The position numbers were made by a program, and so were the translations under genes. From Ilumatobacteraceae bacterium (lineage in GTDB: Bacteria; Actinomycetota; Acidimicrobiia; Acidimicrobiales; Ilumatobacteraceae), in assembly GCA_013213745.1 (NCBI GenBank), contig JABSQH010000142.1, positions 1 through 50,618 of the forward strand: a DNA stretch of 50,618 nucleotides, in the 5' to 3' direction. Every line of letters begins with the position of its first letter. The first letter of the stretch is position 1. Of the stretch, positions 35,720 to 45,129 are shown one piece after another. Below the pieces are notes generated by a model. That model did not search any database and had not been told where the DNA came from. It worked only from the letters and a program-made list of their open reading frames with translations.

Positions 35720-36826
35720 ATGACCGTCGCCACGCCGTTCTTCCTCGTGGTCGGCATCGTCGCGTTGGTGATAGGTGCGGAAGCGTTGGTGCGCGGCTCG
35801 GCTCGTCTCGCTGCCCGCACCGGCATGTCGAGTGTGGTCATCGGCCTGACCGTCGTGGCCTTCGGTACGAGCGCTCCGGAGTTGGCGGTGAGCATCGGCG
35901 ACGTGTTGCGCGGCGGCGACGAGGCCGGCGAGATCGCCGTTGGCAACGTGGTCGGCTCGAACATCGCCAACATCTTGTTGGTGCTCGGTATCGCTGCCGC
36001 CGTCGGCGGCAGTCTGCTCGTTGCGCAGCGGATCGTCCGCCTCGACGTTCCGATCATGATCGGTGCGTCGATTCTCGTGTGGCTGTTCGTGTTCAACGAA
36101 CAGCTGGGCCGGCTCGAGGGCATCATCCTCACGGCCACGCTGGTGGTGTACATCACCTGGACCGTCGTGAAGGCCCGCAGCACGAGCGACGAGGTGTCAA
36201 CGGAGTACGACGAGGCGCTCGCTCCCGAGAAACTGCGCCAGAGCTCGGTGTGGACCGATCTGCTCTTTGTGGGAGTGGGCCTGGGGCTGCTGGTGGTCGG
36301 TTCACAATCGCTGGTCAGCGCGGCCAGCGACATCGCGTCCGAACTCGGCGTGAGTGATCTCGTCATCGGGCTCACGGTGGTCGCCATCGGCACGTCGCTC
36401 CCCGAGATCGCCACCTCGGTACTCGCCGCGATCCGTGGTCAGCGCGATCTCGCAGTCGGCAACGCGATCGGGTCGAACCTGTTCAACCTGTTGGCTGTGC
36501 TCGGCATCACGGCTGCTGTGGCCCCCAATCCCCTGCCTGTCGCCGAGAGTGCGGTCCGCGTCGACTTCCCGGTGATGATCGCCGTGGCCATTGCGTGCCT
36601 CCCGGTGTTCGTTCACGGGTATGTGCTCAATCGGTGGGAAGGGATCGCGTTCGTCTGCTTTTACGCCGGGTACATCGTATGGATCGTGCTCGACGCGACC
36701 GAGAACACCTTCCGAGACGAGTACGGCGCCGTCGCGCTGTTCTTCGTCGGGCCGATGGTACTCGGCACGCTCGCGTTGTTGATCTGGCGTTCGTACCGCG
36801 ACCGCAGCTCTCCACTCCAGTCGTGA
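35720..36826 (+). CDS. CaCA-family calcium/sodium:proton exchanger
   Basis: 368 residues from ATG 35720. Two inverted alpha-repeats carry the ion-binding motifs AFGTSAPELAVS (48-59) and AIGTSLPEIATS (222-233), each followed by GN(V/A)(V/I)GSN. About eleven membrane spans. Similar to YrbG exchangers that move Ca2+ or Na+ against another cation. The open frame extends upstream into the yihY gene without a start signal, so 35720 is preferred. Confidence 0.92.
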   Translation: MTVATPFFLVVGIVALVIGAEALVRGSARLAARTGMSSVVIGLTVVAFGTSAPELAVSIGDVLRGGDEAGEIAVGNVVGSNIANILLVLGIAAAVGGSLLVAQRIVRLDVPIMIGASILVWLFVFNEQLGRLEGIILTATLVVYITWTVVKARSTSDEVSTEYDEALAPEKLRQSSVWTDLLFVGVGLGLLVVGSQSLVSAASDIASELGVSDLVIGLTVVAIGTSLPEIATSVLAAIRGQRDLAVGNAIGSNLFNLLAVLGITAAVAPNPLPVAESAVRVDFPVMIAVAIACLPVFVHGYVLNRWEGIAFVCFYAGYIVWIVLDATENTFRDEYGAVALFFVGPMVLGTLALLIWRSYRDRSSPLQS

Positions 36827-36908
36827 CCGAGCCCACCATCAGCAGGGCGCACCGTAGTCTCGTCGCACGTGCTCAAGGAACAGGCGACACCGACACCGAC
36901 GGGGCCTC

Positions 36909-37466
36909 GTGAGTTCTGACACCGCATCCGAGATGCGCACGGAGGGCAATCGTTCCACTCTCGTGATCCTCGCCCTTGGAGGACTGTGGGTGGTTGTGTC
37001 GATCGCCGTCGTCGGGCTCGACCGGTACGCCGCCTGAGACGAAGCCGTCTACCTCGCAAAAGGACTCGGTGATCCCGCGCCGGTCAACTGGGGACCGCAG
37101 AGAGCGCTCGGAATGCCGACGATCGCCTTCGTTGCTGTGAACGTCAGCGTTGCCCAGACGGTCGCTGTGCGAGAAACAGAGGCACGGACGCACCTGCTCG
37201 AGGAAGGACAGGAACTCGCATCCAGCGCCGAGTCTGATTGCGTGTTTTCGAGTCGCTGTGGCTACCCGTCGATCGAATTGGCGTCTGGTTGCGTCGGCTA
37301 CCGAGCCTTCGACCCTCTTGCCGCGACCAACCGCTTCGACGACATTGACGACGACGTCGACGGGTTCCTCATATGGGCAAACCGGCTCCAACCCGAGGAC
37401 GACATGCCGCCCGGTTGGACGCCATGGAGGGCAGTCGGCTCGTGGACCATCCTGCGTCCGAGTTGA
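36909..37466 (+). pseudogene. Glycosyltransferase (GT39/ArnT-like) remnant with in-frame TGA
   Basis: From GTG 36909 one frame gives a membrane anchor (LVILALGGLWVVVSIAVVGL) and GLDRYAA, then TGA at 37035-37037, and continues in the same frame DEAVYLAKGLGDPAPVNWGP, RALGMP, and on to a stop at 37464-37466. Known: polytopic GT39-like enzymes have WDEAVYL and WGPxRALGxP right after the first membrane helix, so TGA replaces the expected TGG for Trp. After LGMP only about 115 residues follow, where intact relatives have several hundred membrane residues, so a large internal part is also missing; the end may be the enzyme's C-terminal periplasmic piece. Best read as a decayed gene. Confidence 0.65.
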
Positions 37467-37502
37467 ACGTCGGGCGCGGCGCACCGAGGTGCGTGTCACC
37501 CG

Positions 37503-38291
37503 TCAACTCGTGGGCGGAGGCGGCGCGTTCAGCCCCTCGGCGCGGCGGCGGAACTGATCAGCGTGCGCGGCGGCGCCGACGATCCCGGCGTTGTTGGCCA
37601 GCCCGGCAGGAACGATCTCTGTGTCGATGTCGATCCGCGGCAACCACTTGTCCGGGTGTTTGCTGGCTCCGCCCCCGGCGATGATGAGGTCGGGTGACAG
37701 CAACATCTCGACGTGCCGCAGGTACTTCTCGACCCGCCGCGCCCAGTGCTTCCAGCTGAGGTCCTCACGGTCGCGGGCGATCGCCGCGGCTTTGCGTTCG
37801 GCATCGTGGCCGTCGAGTTCCAGGTGGCCGAATTCGGTGTTCGGCACCATCACGCCGTCGGTGAACAACGCCGAGCCGATGCCAGTACCGAAGGTCAGCA
37901 CGAGCACGACTCCGTCGCAGCCGCGCCCTGCGCCATAGTGCATTTCCGCGATGCCGGCAGCGTCGGCGTCATTCAGCATCTTGACCGGCGCGCCAGCCGC
38001 CTCGGAGAAGATCGCATTGGCGTCGACGTCGATCCATGTCTTGTCGACGTTGGCTGCGGAATGGACGACACCGCGACGGACGATTCCGGGGAAGCAGACA
38101 CCGAGCTGCTCGGTCCAGCCGTGATGCGCCACGATTTGGGCGACCACGTCACACATCGCCTCGGGCGTCGAGGGGTGCGGTGTCGGGATGCGATAGCGGT
38201 CGGAGGCGAGTTCGCCGGTGTCGAGGTCGACGATCGCCCCTTTCATCCCGGTGCCACCAATGTCGATCCCGAAGCCGAGGTGTTCGCTCAC
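37503..38291 (-). CDS. ppgK: Polyphosphate glucokinase
   Basis: 262 residues. ROK-fold ATP/polyphosphate loop GFGIDIGGTGMKGAIVD (6-22), catalytic NDADAAG, FGTGIGSALF, EFGHLELDG and the PPGK-typical WARRVEKYLRHVEMLLSPDLIIAGGGASKHPDKW. Phosphorylates glucose with polyphosphate or ATP; common in actinobacteria and feeding pgi/pgl elsewhere in this window. Stands alone, downstream of the acyl-CoA dehydrogenase gene on the same strand with a 46-bp gap. Confidence 0.94.
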   Translation of the reverse strand: MSEHLGFGIDIGGTGMKGAIVDLDTGELASDRYRIPTPHPSTPEAMCDVVAQIVAHHGWTEQLGVCFPGIVRRGVVHSAANVDKTWIDVDANAIFSEAAGAPVKMLNDADAAGIAEMHYGAGRGCDGVVLVLTFGTGIGSALFTDGVMVPNTEFGHLELDGHDAERKAAAIARDREDLSWKHWARRVEKYLRHVEMLLSPDLIIAGGGASKHPDKWLPRIDIDTEIVPAGLANNAGIVGAAAHADQFRRRAEGLNAPPPPTS

Positions 38292-38337
38292 AGTGCCGAC
38301 GGTAGCTCGTCGTGCGGGCGGTGGCCTTCCTCGCGCC

Positions 38338-39576
38338 TCAGACGGGGCTCTTGGTGCGCCGCGCCTCCGACCAGGTCATCCCCTTTTCGGCGTTGGGCTC
38401 GCGAGGCAAACCGAGGACGTGCTCGGCGACGATGTTGCGCTGCACCGCGAACGTGCCGCCACCGAGGGTCAGCGCGGGCGAAAACAGGTAGCCGTAGTGC
38501 CACATCGGATCGACGGCGGGCCGTTCATTGGCGAGCGCCTGGAACTTGTTCTCGGTCGGCCCGCTCTTGGCCCGAGCCGGGATCGCGCCGGCCGGCCCCG
38601 ACCCTGCGACCATGCCGTCGGCACCCGCCAGCGCCTTGGCCAACTCCATCACGTGCTGACCGTGTTCGTCGGCCATGATCTTTTGGATCGACGCCTCGGG
38701 GCCGGGCGTCTTGCCCTGCAGCGCGGCGGTCAGTGTGCGCAGCCGATTGAGACGCATCAACTCGGCCTCGATGTGCAATTTGGCGGCCTGGTCGCGCAGC
38801 ACCGGGTCGGTGAGTTCGCCGTCGGCGCGCACGAGCTCGAGCAGGTCTTCAGCCGACGGGCCGACGCCCCAGAGCGACCCCGCCGACGACAACGACACGC
38901 GCTCGTTCGACAGCGTCACCTTCGCCAACCGCCATCCGTCGCCTTCATCGCCAACGCGCAACGACGCGGGAATGCGGACGTTGTCGAAGAACACCTGGTT
39001 AAACGAGTGCGCAGTGGTCATGTCGACGATCGGGCTCATCGACAGCCCTTCGGCGTCCATCGGGCAGATGAAATAGGAGATGCCCTTGTGCTTCGGGGCA
39101 TCGGGATCGGTGCGGGCGATGAGGATGCCGTACTGGGCGTGGTGCGCGCCGCTCGACCAGATCTTCGACCCATTGATGATGTACTCATCGCCGTCGCGCA
39201 CCGCGCGGGTGGCGAGATTGGCCAGGTCGGACCCGGCGTCGGGCTCGGAGAACAGCTGGCACCAGAACTCCTCGCCCGAGAAGATCTTCGGCAGGTAACG
39301 CTCGTGCTGCTCGGGAGTTCCCGCCATCAAGATGGTCGGTGCCGCCCAACCGATCCCGATCTGGTTACTGGGGCGACGAATGCCGGCCTCGTCCAGCTCT
39401 TCGTCGATCACCAACTGCTCGATCGGGCTGGCGTCGAGCCCCCACGGGGCCGGCCAGTGCGGCACCACGTAGCCGGCCTCGGCCATGTCTTTGCCGCTCG
39501 GTGACGGATTCGCTGCGATCCACTCGCGCACCTTGGCTCGGGCGGGGTGGTCAGCTGGCGGCAGATCGAAATCCAT
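38338..39576 (-). CDS. Acyl-CoA dehydrogenase
   Basis: 412 residues from ATG 39576 (ATG 39585 is an alternative). ACAD fold marks: FCQ-like CQLFSEPDAGSDLANL, IINGSKIWSSGAHHA for FAD, a middle beta-domain, and the C-terminal LGGGTFAVQRNIVAEHVLGLPRE. The usual catalytic Glu of the YEGT motif is replaced by Gly, as in the FadE subgroups with GGS/T; there the base lies elsewhere or in a partner chain. It likely acts on branched or steroid-side-chain CoA esters rather than plain fatty acids. Upstream: repeat copy G. Confidence 0.9.
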   Translation of the reverse strand: MDFDLPPADHPARAKVREWIAANPSPSGKDMAEAGYVVPHWPAPWGLDASPIEQLVIDEELDEAGIRRPSNQIGIGWAAPTILMAGTPEQHERYLPKIFSGEEFWCQLFSEPDAGSDLANLATRAVRDGDEYIINGSKIWSSGAHHAQYGILIARTDPDAPKHKGISYFICPMDAEGLSMSPIVDMTTAHSFNQVFFDNVRIPASLRVGDEGDGWRLAKVTLSNERVSLSSAGSLWGVGPSAEDLLELVRADGELTDPVLRDQAAKLHIEAELMRLNRLRTLTAALQGKTPGPEASIQKIMADEHGQHVMELAKALAGADGMVAGSGPAGAIPARAKSGPTENKFQALANERPAVDPMWHYGYLFSPALTLGGGTFAVQRNIVAEHVLGLPREPNAEKGMTWSEARRTKSPV

Positions 39577-39641
39577 GCCGGGCATTCTCGCGGCCGTGGG
39601 GCCCGATCACCGATTCGGCGCGCATCCAAACGACCGCCCCA

Positions 39642-39694
39642 CCGTTCTGTTCGCGACGACGTGCGTAAAACGCACGGAATCCCCGGTTTTTCGG
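39642..39694 (-). repeat. Dispersed hairpin repeat, copy G
   Basis: On the minus strand: CCGAAAAACCGGGGATTCCG, arms CGTGCG/CGCACG extended to 7 bp (CGTGCGT/ACGCACG on plus), ending GAACAGAACGG. Begins 15 bp after the WS/DGAT stop codon. Confidence 0.9.
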
Positions 39695-39709
39695 GTGGCT
39701 GGGGGCGCG

Positions 39710-41224
39710 TTAGAGGAGGTCGGCGCGGCGCAGTTCGGCGGGGGGTTCGTCTTCGACGCGCTCTGCGCTCGTGGCCTCGAACAACACGTCGAGCTCGTCG
39801 ATGTGCAGATCGACGAGGTCCCACAGGTCGGGGACGAGATCGCGCGCCGCGATCAGCCCGATGTCGAGCCGGTTCAGATAGCTGTGCACCGTGATGTTCA
39901 GACCCATGTCGTCGGTGATCGTCGACACCGGGATGTAGTCGTCGAGGCGGGCACCGGCGAAGTACAGCTGCTGACGCGGTCCCGGCACGTTCGAGATCAC
40001 CACGTTGATCGGCAGGTTCCACCGGTCGGCGAGCCGCAGGCGCGATTGCAGCCGGTTGGCGGCGGCGGCAACGAGCGGTGGGGAGACCTGCGCGAACTCC
40101 GCGATCGTGTCGGCGGGAATCAGGTCGAACTGGCGCTTGGCGTCTTCCATCGCCTCATGACAGCGCTTCAGCCGATCGAGGGGGTTGGCCTCGTTGGTCG
40201 GGAGCTCACAGATGATCGCTCCGACCCGGTTCGTCCACGGATCTTCCTCGTCACCGGTTCGCACCGACACCGGCACCATCGCCCGCAACGGGTCGTCGGG
40301 AAGCTCGTCGTGGCTCAGCAAGTACTCGCGCAACGCCCCCGTGCACATCGCAATGACGATGTCGTTGACCGTGCACCCGGCGGCCGACTTGAGCGCCTTG
40401 ATGTTGGCCAACGATGCCGAACGCATCGCAAACCGTCGGTGTTGGGTGATGATCTTGTTCCACCGGGTGGGCGGTGCCGGCGACAACGGAATGTTGACCC
40501 GGGTCGAACCTTCCCGGTCCGACGGCCCGCCACCGCCGACCACACTCTTCAACGCGTCGCGCGTGGCCGTCGCCATCGACGACACGCTGGTGATGCCCGC
40601 AACGTCGGCGAGATCGCGCACGACGCGCAGCGACAACCGCATGCCCTTCACCGGGTTGACCGCCAAGTGGTTCATCGTCCGCTGCAGCAGCTCACCGTCG
40701 CTCGGTACGGCTTCCCCCTCCCACTCGACGGGTTCAGGCGCAGGGGCGTCGGGCTCCGTATCGGTCATCAGTCCCAGCAGCAACACTCCCGACGCTCCGT
40801 CGATCGTGGCGTGGTGGGTCTTGGTGAGCATCGCCCAACGACCATCGGCGAGCCCCTCCATCACGTAGCACTCCCACAACGGATGGCTGCGGTCCATCGG
40901 GCGGCCGACGATCCGACTGACCTGCTCGCCGAGCTGGTCGAAACCACCCGGAGGTGCCAGCCCGATGTGGCGGACGTGGTAGTCGAGATCGAAATCGGGA
41001 TCATCGATCCAATACGGGTGATCGAGGTTGAACGGCACCTCGACCAACCGCCGGCGCATTGGCTCGAGCCGGCCGATCATCGCACCGATGCGTTCGTAGG
41101 TGGCCTGGAATGGATCGAAGTCCTCGCTCGGCCGTTCGTAGATCGCCAAGCCGTTGACATGCCCGAAGGTGGTCGGCGACTCCATGTAGAGGAAGCTCGC
41201 ATCGAGGCCGGTCAGTTGCTTCAC
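39710..41224 (-). CDS. Wax ester synthase/diacylglycerol acyltransferase (WS/DGAT) 1
   Basis: 504 residues. N-terminal LTGLDASFLYMESPTTFGHV is a family hallmark; the active site is HHATIDG (137-143). C-terminal PINVVISNVPGPRQQLYFAGARLDDYIPVS and GLNITVHSYLNRLDIGL match the WES acyltransferase C domain. Joins acyl-CoA to long-chain alcohols or diacylglycerol to make storage lipid. Divergent from a second copy 57 bp away; the pair may share a regulatory region. Confidence 0.95.
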   Translation of the reverse strand: MKQLTGLDASFLYMESPTTFGHVNGLAIYERPSEDFDPFQATYERIGAMIGRLEPMRRRLVEVPFNLDHPYWIDDPDFDLDYHVRHIGLAPPGGFDQLGEQVSRIVGRPMDRSHPLWECYVMEGLADGRWAMLTKTHHATIDGASGVLLLGLMTDTEPDAPAPEPVEWEGEAVPSDGELLQRTMNHLAVNPVKGMRLSLRVVRDLADVAGITSVSSMATATRDALKSVVGGGGPSDREGSTRVNIPLSPAPPTRWNKIITQHRRFAMRSASLANIKALKSAAGCTVNDIVIAMCTGALREYLLSHDELPDDPLRAMVPVSVRTGDEEDPWTNRVGAIICELPTNEANPLDRLKRCHEAMEDAKRQFDLIPADTIAEFAQVSPPLVAAAANRLQSRLRLADRWNLPINVVISNVPGPRQQLYFAGARLDDYIPVSTITDDMGLNITVHSYLNRLDIGLIAARDLVPDLWDLVDLHIDELDVLFEATSAERVEDEPPAELRRADLL

Positions 41225-41281
41225 GGCTCAAGTATCGCACCCGCGAATGTGACTGGCGCCACGCCGTGCGATGCTGGTTGC

Positions 41282-42733
41282 GTGAGCAGCCAGCGATCGG
41301 ACCACGCCGAGCCGACCGAGCTGCACTACGACGAATGGATGAGCGAGAGCGACGCGCTGATCTGGCGGGTGGAACGCAATCCGCTCCTGCGCTCGACGAT
41401 CGTCGGCGTCTGGATGCTCGACGCCGCGCCCACCCGACAACGGATGGATGCAACCGTCGCCCGCGCCCTCGATCGACTCCCGCGATTGCGTCAGCGCGTG
41501 ATCGACGACCCGGTCACCACGCCGCGCTGGGAGAACGACCCGTACTTCGACCTCGATGCGCACTATTCCTGGGCCCGCCTGCCGGGAAAGAAGGTCAGGC
41601 GCCGCGACGTCCTCGACTTCGCGGCCCGGATGGCGGGTCGATCATTCGATCGTGACCGGCCGCTGTGGGAGCTGGTCGTCATCGACGGTCTGACCAAGGG
41701 TCGCGCCGCCGCGGTGATAAAGGTGCACCACGCGATCGCCGACGGACTCGGCATGGTCGAGATGCTCGCGCACCTCGTCGATCTCGGTCCCGATGACACA
41801 GACAACACAGGTGATGTCGACGGAGATGACCGCACAGAGCACGCCGCCACGCTGGATGGCGCGCGCACCTCGGCGATCACCCGAATGCCTGGGCGCGCCA
41901 TCCCCCACCGAGCGGCCACCGAGGCATCGACGGGGCGACGACTCGGGACTGCGACCATGCGGGCGGCGGCCGGCCTCGCCCGCAACCCACTCGGCTCTCT
42001 GCAACGGTTCGGCCGAACCACCGAGTCGGTGGCCAGGGTCGTCAAGCCGACGACCACACCGCTGAGTCCGCTGCTCACCGGCCGGTCGATGTCGAGCCGA
42101 TTCGACAACCTGCGCCGGCCGCTCGCCGAGGTCAATGCCGCAGCACGCGCCGCCGACGTCACGATCAACGACGTGTTCGTCGCCATCGTGCTCGACGGTG
42201 TGTGGCGGTATCACCACGCCCTCGGGGCGGAGTGCGATCGGGTTCGCCTGACGATCCCGATCAGCGTGCGCACCCAGGCGGAAGCCGGCGAGGCCACCAA
42301 TCGCTTCGTTCCCACCCGTCTGGACGTCGATGTCGGCAACCGCAACCCTGCCGAGCGCATCGCCGCAGCGCACCGCACGCTGCGCCGGGCGCAGGAGGAG
42401 CCGGCGCTGCCGTACGTGAACGACATCTCTGCGACGATCGGCCGGCTCGGAACAGCGACTGCTGTGACACTGCTCGGTTCGATGATGCAAGGCAGCGACG
42501 TCACGGCGTCGAACGTCCCGGGCCCGCAGTTCCCGTTGTGGAGCGCAGGCGCCAAGATCGGCGAGTTCTACGCGTTTGGGCCGCTGGCCGGCAGTGCGAT
42601 CAACATCACGCTGTTCAGCTATAACGGCACGATCTCGCTGGCGATGCACACCGATCGCGCCGCCGTGACCGACGGCGACCTGCTGGTGGACTCGCTCGAA
42701 GCGGCAGCCGACAGCATGCTCGCCGTCGGCTGA
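41282..42733 (+). CDS. Wax ester synthase/diacylglycerol acyltransferase (WS/DGAT) 2
   Basis: 483 residues from GTG 41282. The active site HHAIADG (149-155) and C-terminal NVPGPQFPLWSAGAKIGEFYAFGPL are intact. It differs from copy 1 by a different N-terminus (MSESDALIWRVERNPLLRSTI), an Asp/Thr-rich insertion (about 175-200) after the active-site domain and low overall identity by eye, so the two are old paralogues rather than a recent duplication. Confidence 0.93.
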   Translation: MSSQRSDHAEPTELHYDEWMSESDALIWRVERNPLLRSTIVGVWMLDAAPTRQRMDATVARALDRLPRLRQRVIDDPVTTPRWENDPYFDLDAHYSWARLPGKKVRRRDVLDFAARMAGRSFDRDRPLWELVVIDGLTKGRAAAVIKVHHAIADGLGMVEMLAHLVDLGPDDTDNTGDVDGDDRTEHAATLDGARTSAITRMPGRAIPHRAATEASTGRRLGTATMRAAAGLARNPLGSLQRFGRTTESVARVVKPTTTPLSPLLTGRSMSSRFDNLRRPLAEVNAAARAADVTINDVFVAIVLDGVWRYHHALGAECDRVRLTIPISVRTQAEAGEATNRFVPTRLDVDVGNRNPAERIAAAHRTLRRAQEEPALPYVNDISATIGRLGTATAVTLLGSMMQGSDVTASNVPGPQFPLWSAGAKIGEFYAFGPLAGSAINITLFSYNGTISLAMHTDRAAVTDGDLLVDSLEAAADSMLAVG

Positions 42734-42809
42734 TCCGCCCGGCGTTTCTCGGACGTTTCGCGATGGCTGAGGGCACGCGCCGGCGCGACAGATAGCGTCG
42801 GTGTGCGCC

Positions 42810-43865
42810 ATGGAGCATCTGCCGACGTCCGAGCCGCTGGGCGCCACCCCCGATCCCGCCGCCCGTCGCCGCACGGTGATGTTGCGTGCCTCGCTGGGTG
42901 TCGTGCTCGGTGCCGCTGCGGTCGGTGCGTTCATCACCGCTGACTCCGGTTCTCAAACGATCGACACCGCCGAACTCGCTGCGAGCGCGTCCTCCTTGGC
43001 CACACAGGCCGCCAACGCAGCCGGCGTCGCGACCGGCGCGGCACTGCTCCCCGACCTCGCTCTCGGCGACGGTGCGCTCGGGCAGAACGCAGCGGAGGGT
43101 GACGGTCCGGTCAAGCCCGAACGAGCCGATGGTGGCTGCACGATCGGAGCGCTGTCGTTGCGCTACGGCGCCACCGGCGAGGGCGTGTCATGCCTGCAGG
43201 GCGCACTGATCGAGGCCGGCATCTACGACGGACCCGCAAACGGCGTGTTCGACGAGAACACCGTGTCGGCGGTGCAGGCCTTCCAGACGCAAAACGATCT
43301 GTTCGTCGACGGTGTCGTCGGACGCGAGAGCGCAATCGAACTCGACGTGTGGCCCGATGAGGAATCCTTCGTCACCCGCACCCCGCCGCCTGCTCCCGGC
43401 GCGACCGACCTGTGGGGCGTGGAGCTCTCGCCAGTCGCGTCCGCCGGAGACGACGCACCGCCGCTCCCGGAGAACTCGGGCAGCGGCCGACGCGTCGTCT
43501 ACGACCGTGCCGGCCAGCGCGTGTGGGCCGTCGCTGGCGACGAGCGGATCATCCGCTCGTGGTTGATTTCGGGCAGCAAATACAGCAACGAGATGCCAGG
43601 TACCCATCAGGTGTACAGCCGCTCCGACATGTCGACCGCCTGGAACGGCAAAGCCTGGCTGCCGCAGATGATCCGGTACCAACGCACCGAAATCGGCCAC
43701 ATCGGCTTCCACGCCATCCCGTTGCGCGTCAGCGACAACTCGCCATATCAGGGCACCGACGAGCTCGGCACCCGCCTGTCCGGTGGATGCCAACGCCAGC
43801 ACAACCTCGACGCAGCATTCCTGTGGGGCTTCGCCGAGGTCGGCACCACCGTCGTCGTGACGTGA
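42810..43865 (+). CDS. Second L,D-transpeptidase-like protein with peptidoglycan-binding domain
   Basis: 351 residues from ATG 42810 (GTG 42801 possible). One membrane anchor (26-44), an Ala-rich linker, a PG_binding_1 domain (about 115-178, LRYGATGEGVSCLQGALIEAGIYDGPANGVFDENT), and a YkuD-like domain from about 228. The presumed catalytic residues are H301 (IGFHAIPL) and C327 in LSGGCQRQ, with R329; the usual SHGC is SGGC here. That variant occurs in some actinobacterial YkuD proteins. Probably active in wall crosslinking, but less certain than the copy at 22565-23830. Confidence 0.85.
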   Translation: MEHLPTSEPLGATPDPAARRRTVMLRASLGVVLGAAAVGAFITADSGSQTIDTAELAASASSLATQAANAAGVATGAALLPDLALGDGALGQNAAEGDGPVKPERADGGCTIGALSLRYGATGEGVSCLQGALIEAGIYDGPANGVFDENTVSAVQAFQTQNDLFVDGVVGRESAIELDVWPDEESFVTRTPPPAPGATDLWGVELSPVASAGDDAPPLPENSGSGRRVVYDRAGQRVWAVAGDERIIRSWLISGSKYSNEMPGTHQVYSRSDMSTAWNGKAWLPQMIRYQRTEIGHIGFHAIPLRVSDNSPYQGTDELGTRLSGGCQRQHNLDAAFLWGFAEVGTTVVVT

Positions 43866-44055
43866 TCATTGGTCCGCCCTGACTGCGGATCAGCGATCGA
43901 CAAGCGTGGACGAGCGACGCCAGCAGCGGCTCCTCGCGTCGCTCGCTGCGGCCGTGCCATCGTTCACGGCCGGCGCCGGGAGCGCTCGCGGCCAAGCCTG
44001 GCGCGAGGCCGTCCAGCCCGTGGTGCTCGGGCTGGAGTTGAGGCCGAGCAGATCA

Positions 44056-45084
44056 CTACAACAGATCGAAGAGGCGTTGTGCTTGCTCAGCTGCTTTCGC
44101 CCGGACTTCGGCTTCGTCGACTCGCGTCGGGCGACCGTTGTCGAGCACTTGCGCACCGTCGACCCATGCGTCGATGGCCCGCACATCGGTGGTGTAGGCG
44201 AGGTGCCACGGTTCCATCGACGGATAACTCCAACGCACCTCGTCGTCGAGGGCGGCGGGCATGAGCTGCCAGCCCTGTTCCACCAACGCCCACGAGTCGT
44301 CCGGGCTCGCCGCCAGGTCGGCGGCGCGGGCAGCCGCGAACGCCACCCTGAACTCATCGAGCATGTCGGCACCGATGCCGTCAGTCCCGAGCGCGACCCG
44401 GTTGGTGAAGCGCTGCGGTGCGGCGTAGCCGACCGAGTTGTTCATGTTCGAGCGTGGGTTGTGCACGATCGTGCCGGCGAGTCCGTGGTCGTCGTCGAGC
44501 AACACCCCGTGCACGAGGAGCCAGTCGTCGGTGGTCAAGCCGGCGAGTCGGTCTGCCGCCTCGTTGTCGTCGGGACCCTCGGCGACGTGGATGTGTACGC
44601 CGACGCCGTAGCGCGCGGCCAGCGCGGCGGCCGCGTCGAGCGTGTCGGGGAGGCACGTGAACGCGGCGTGAACCCCGACCATGCCGTCGCCCCCAGCGCG
44701 CAAGAAACGTTCGTTCTCGGCGAGACCGCGGCGCCCGCCGACGACACCATGACGATCGGTCACCCCATAGGCACAGCGCACGCGCACCCCGACCTCGGCG
44801 CACGCGCTGGCGATCACGTCGAGCGACCCGTCGATGGCGTTGGGTGACTCGTGATGGTCGATGATCGCCGTACATCCCGACTGCAGTGCCTCGAGTGCGC
44901 CGAGCTTGGCCGACCACTCGAGCATCTCGAGATCGAGTGCCGAGTCGAGGCGCCACCAGATCAGCTCGAGCACGTCGAGAAAGCTGTTCGGCTGATGCGG
45001 CGGTGGCGGCATCCCGCGGGCGAGCGCCGAGTACAAATGATGGTGCGCGCACACGAAGCCGGGGGTGCTCGCTCCCTCGCTCAT
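44056..45084 (-). CDS. Amidohydrolase (SsnA/chlorohydrolase-like) lacking the N-terminal domain
   Basis: 342 residues. The barrel begins at once with GFVCAHHHLYSALARGM (metal-binding H14 and H16), followed by HIHVAEG, LVHGVLL and LGTDGIGADM, so all four metal ligands are present. Known relatives are about 430-450 residues because a 50-60-residue beta-sandwich precedes the barrel; here it is absent. Upstream in frame there is a stop and no start, and the divergent gene starts 45 bp away, so the missing part is not nearby. Possible substrates are amino-purines or similar. Could be active on a reduced fold, or a 5'-deleted gene. Confidence 0.82.
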   Translation of the reverse strand: MSEGASTPGFVCAHHHLYSALARGMPPPPHQPNSFLDVLELIWWRLDSALDLEMLEWSAKLGALEALQSGCTAIIDHHESPNAIDGSLDVIASACAEVGVRVRCAYGVTDRHGVVGGRRGLAENERFLRAGGDGMVGVHAAFTCLPDTLDAAAALAARYGVGVHIHVAEGPDDNEAADRLAGLTTDDWLLVHGVLLDDDHGLAGTIVHNPRSNMNNSVGYAAPQRFTNRVALGTDGIGADMLDEFRVAFAAARAADLAASPDDSWALVEQGWQLMPAALDDEVRWSYPSMEPWHLAYTTDVRAIDAWVDGAQVLDNGRPTRVDEAEVRAKAAEQAQRLFDLL

Positions 45085-45129
45085 CGACCCTCCCCCAGGC
45101 TTACCGCCTCCTGTCGTACGCTAACGGCC

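Noticed and set aside
39485-41281. Long open upstream extension of the second WS/DGAT frame
   Set aside because: It is antisense to WS/DGAT 1 and shows no family features; the true start is GTG 41282.
43906-44055. GTG-started plus-strand stretch reading VDERRQQRLLASLAAAVPSF
   Set aside because: The 50 codons look coding-like, but the frame then runs antisense through the amidohydrolase and has no ribosome binding site or family. Possibly a gene fragment, not strong enough to list.
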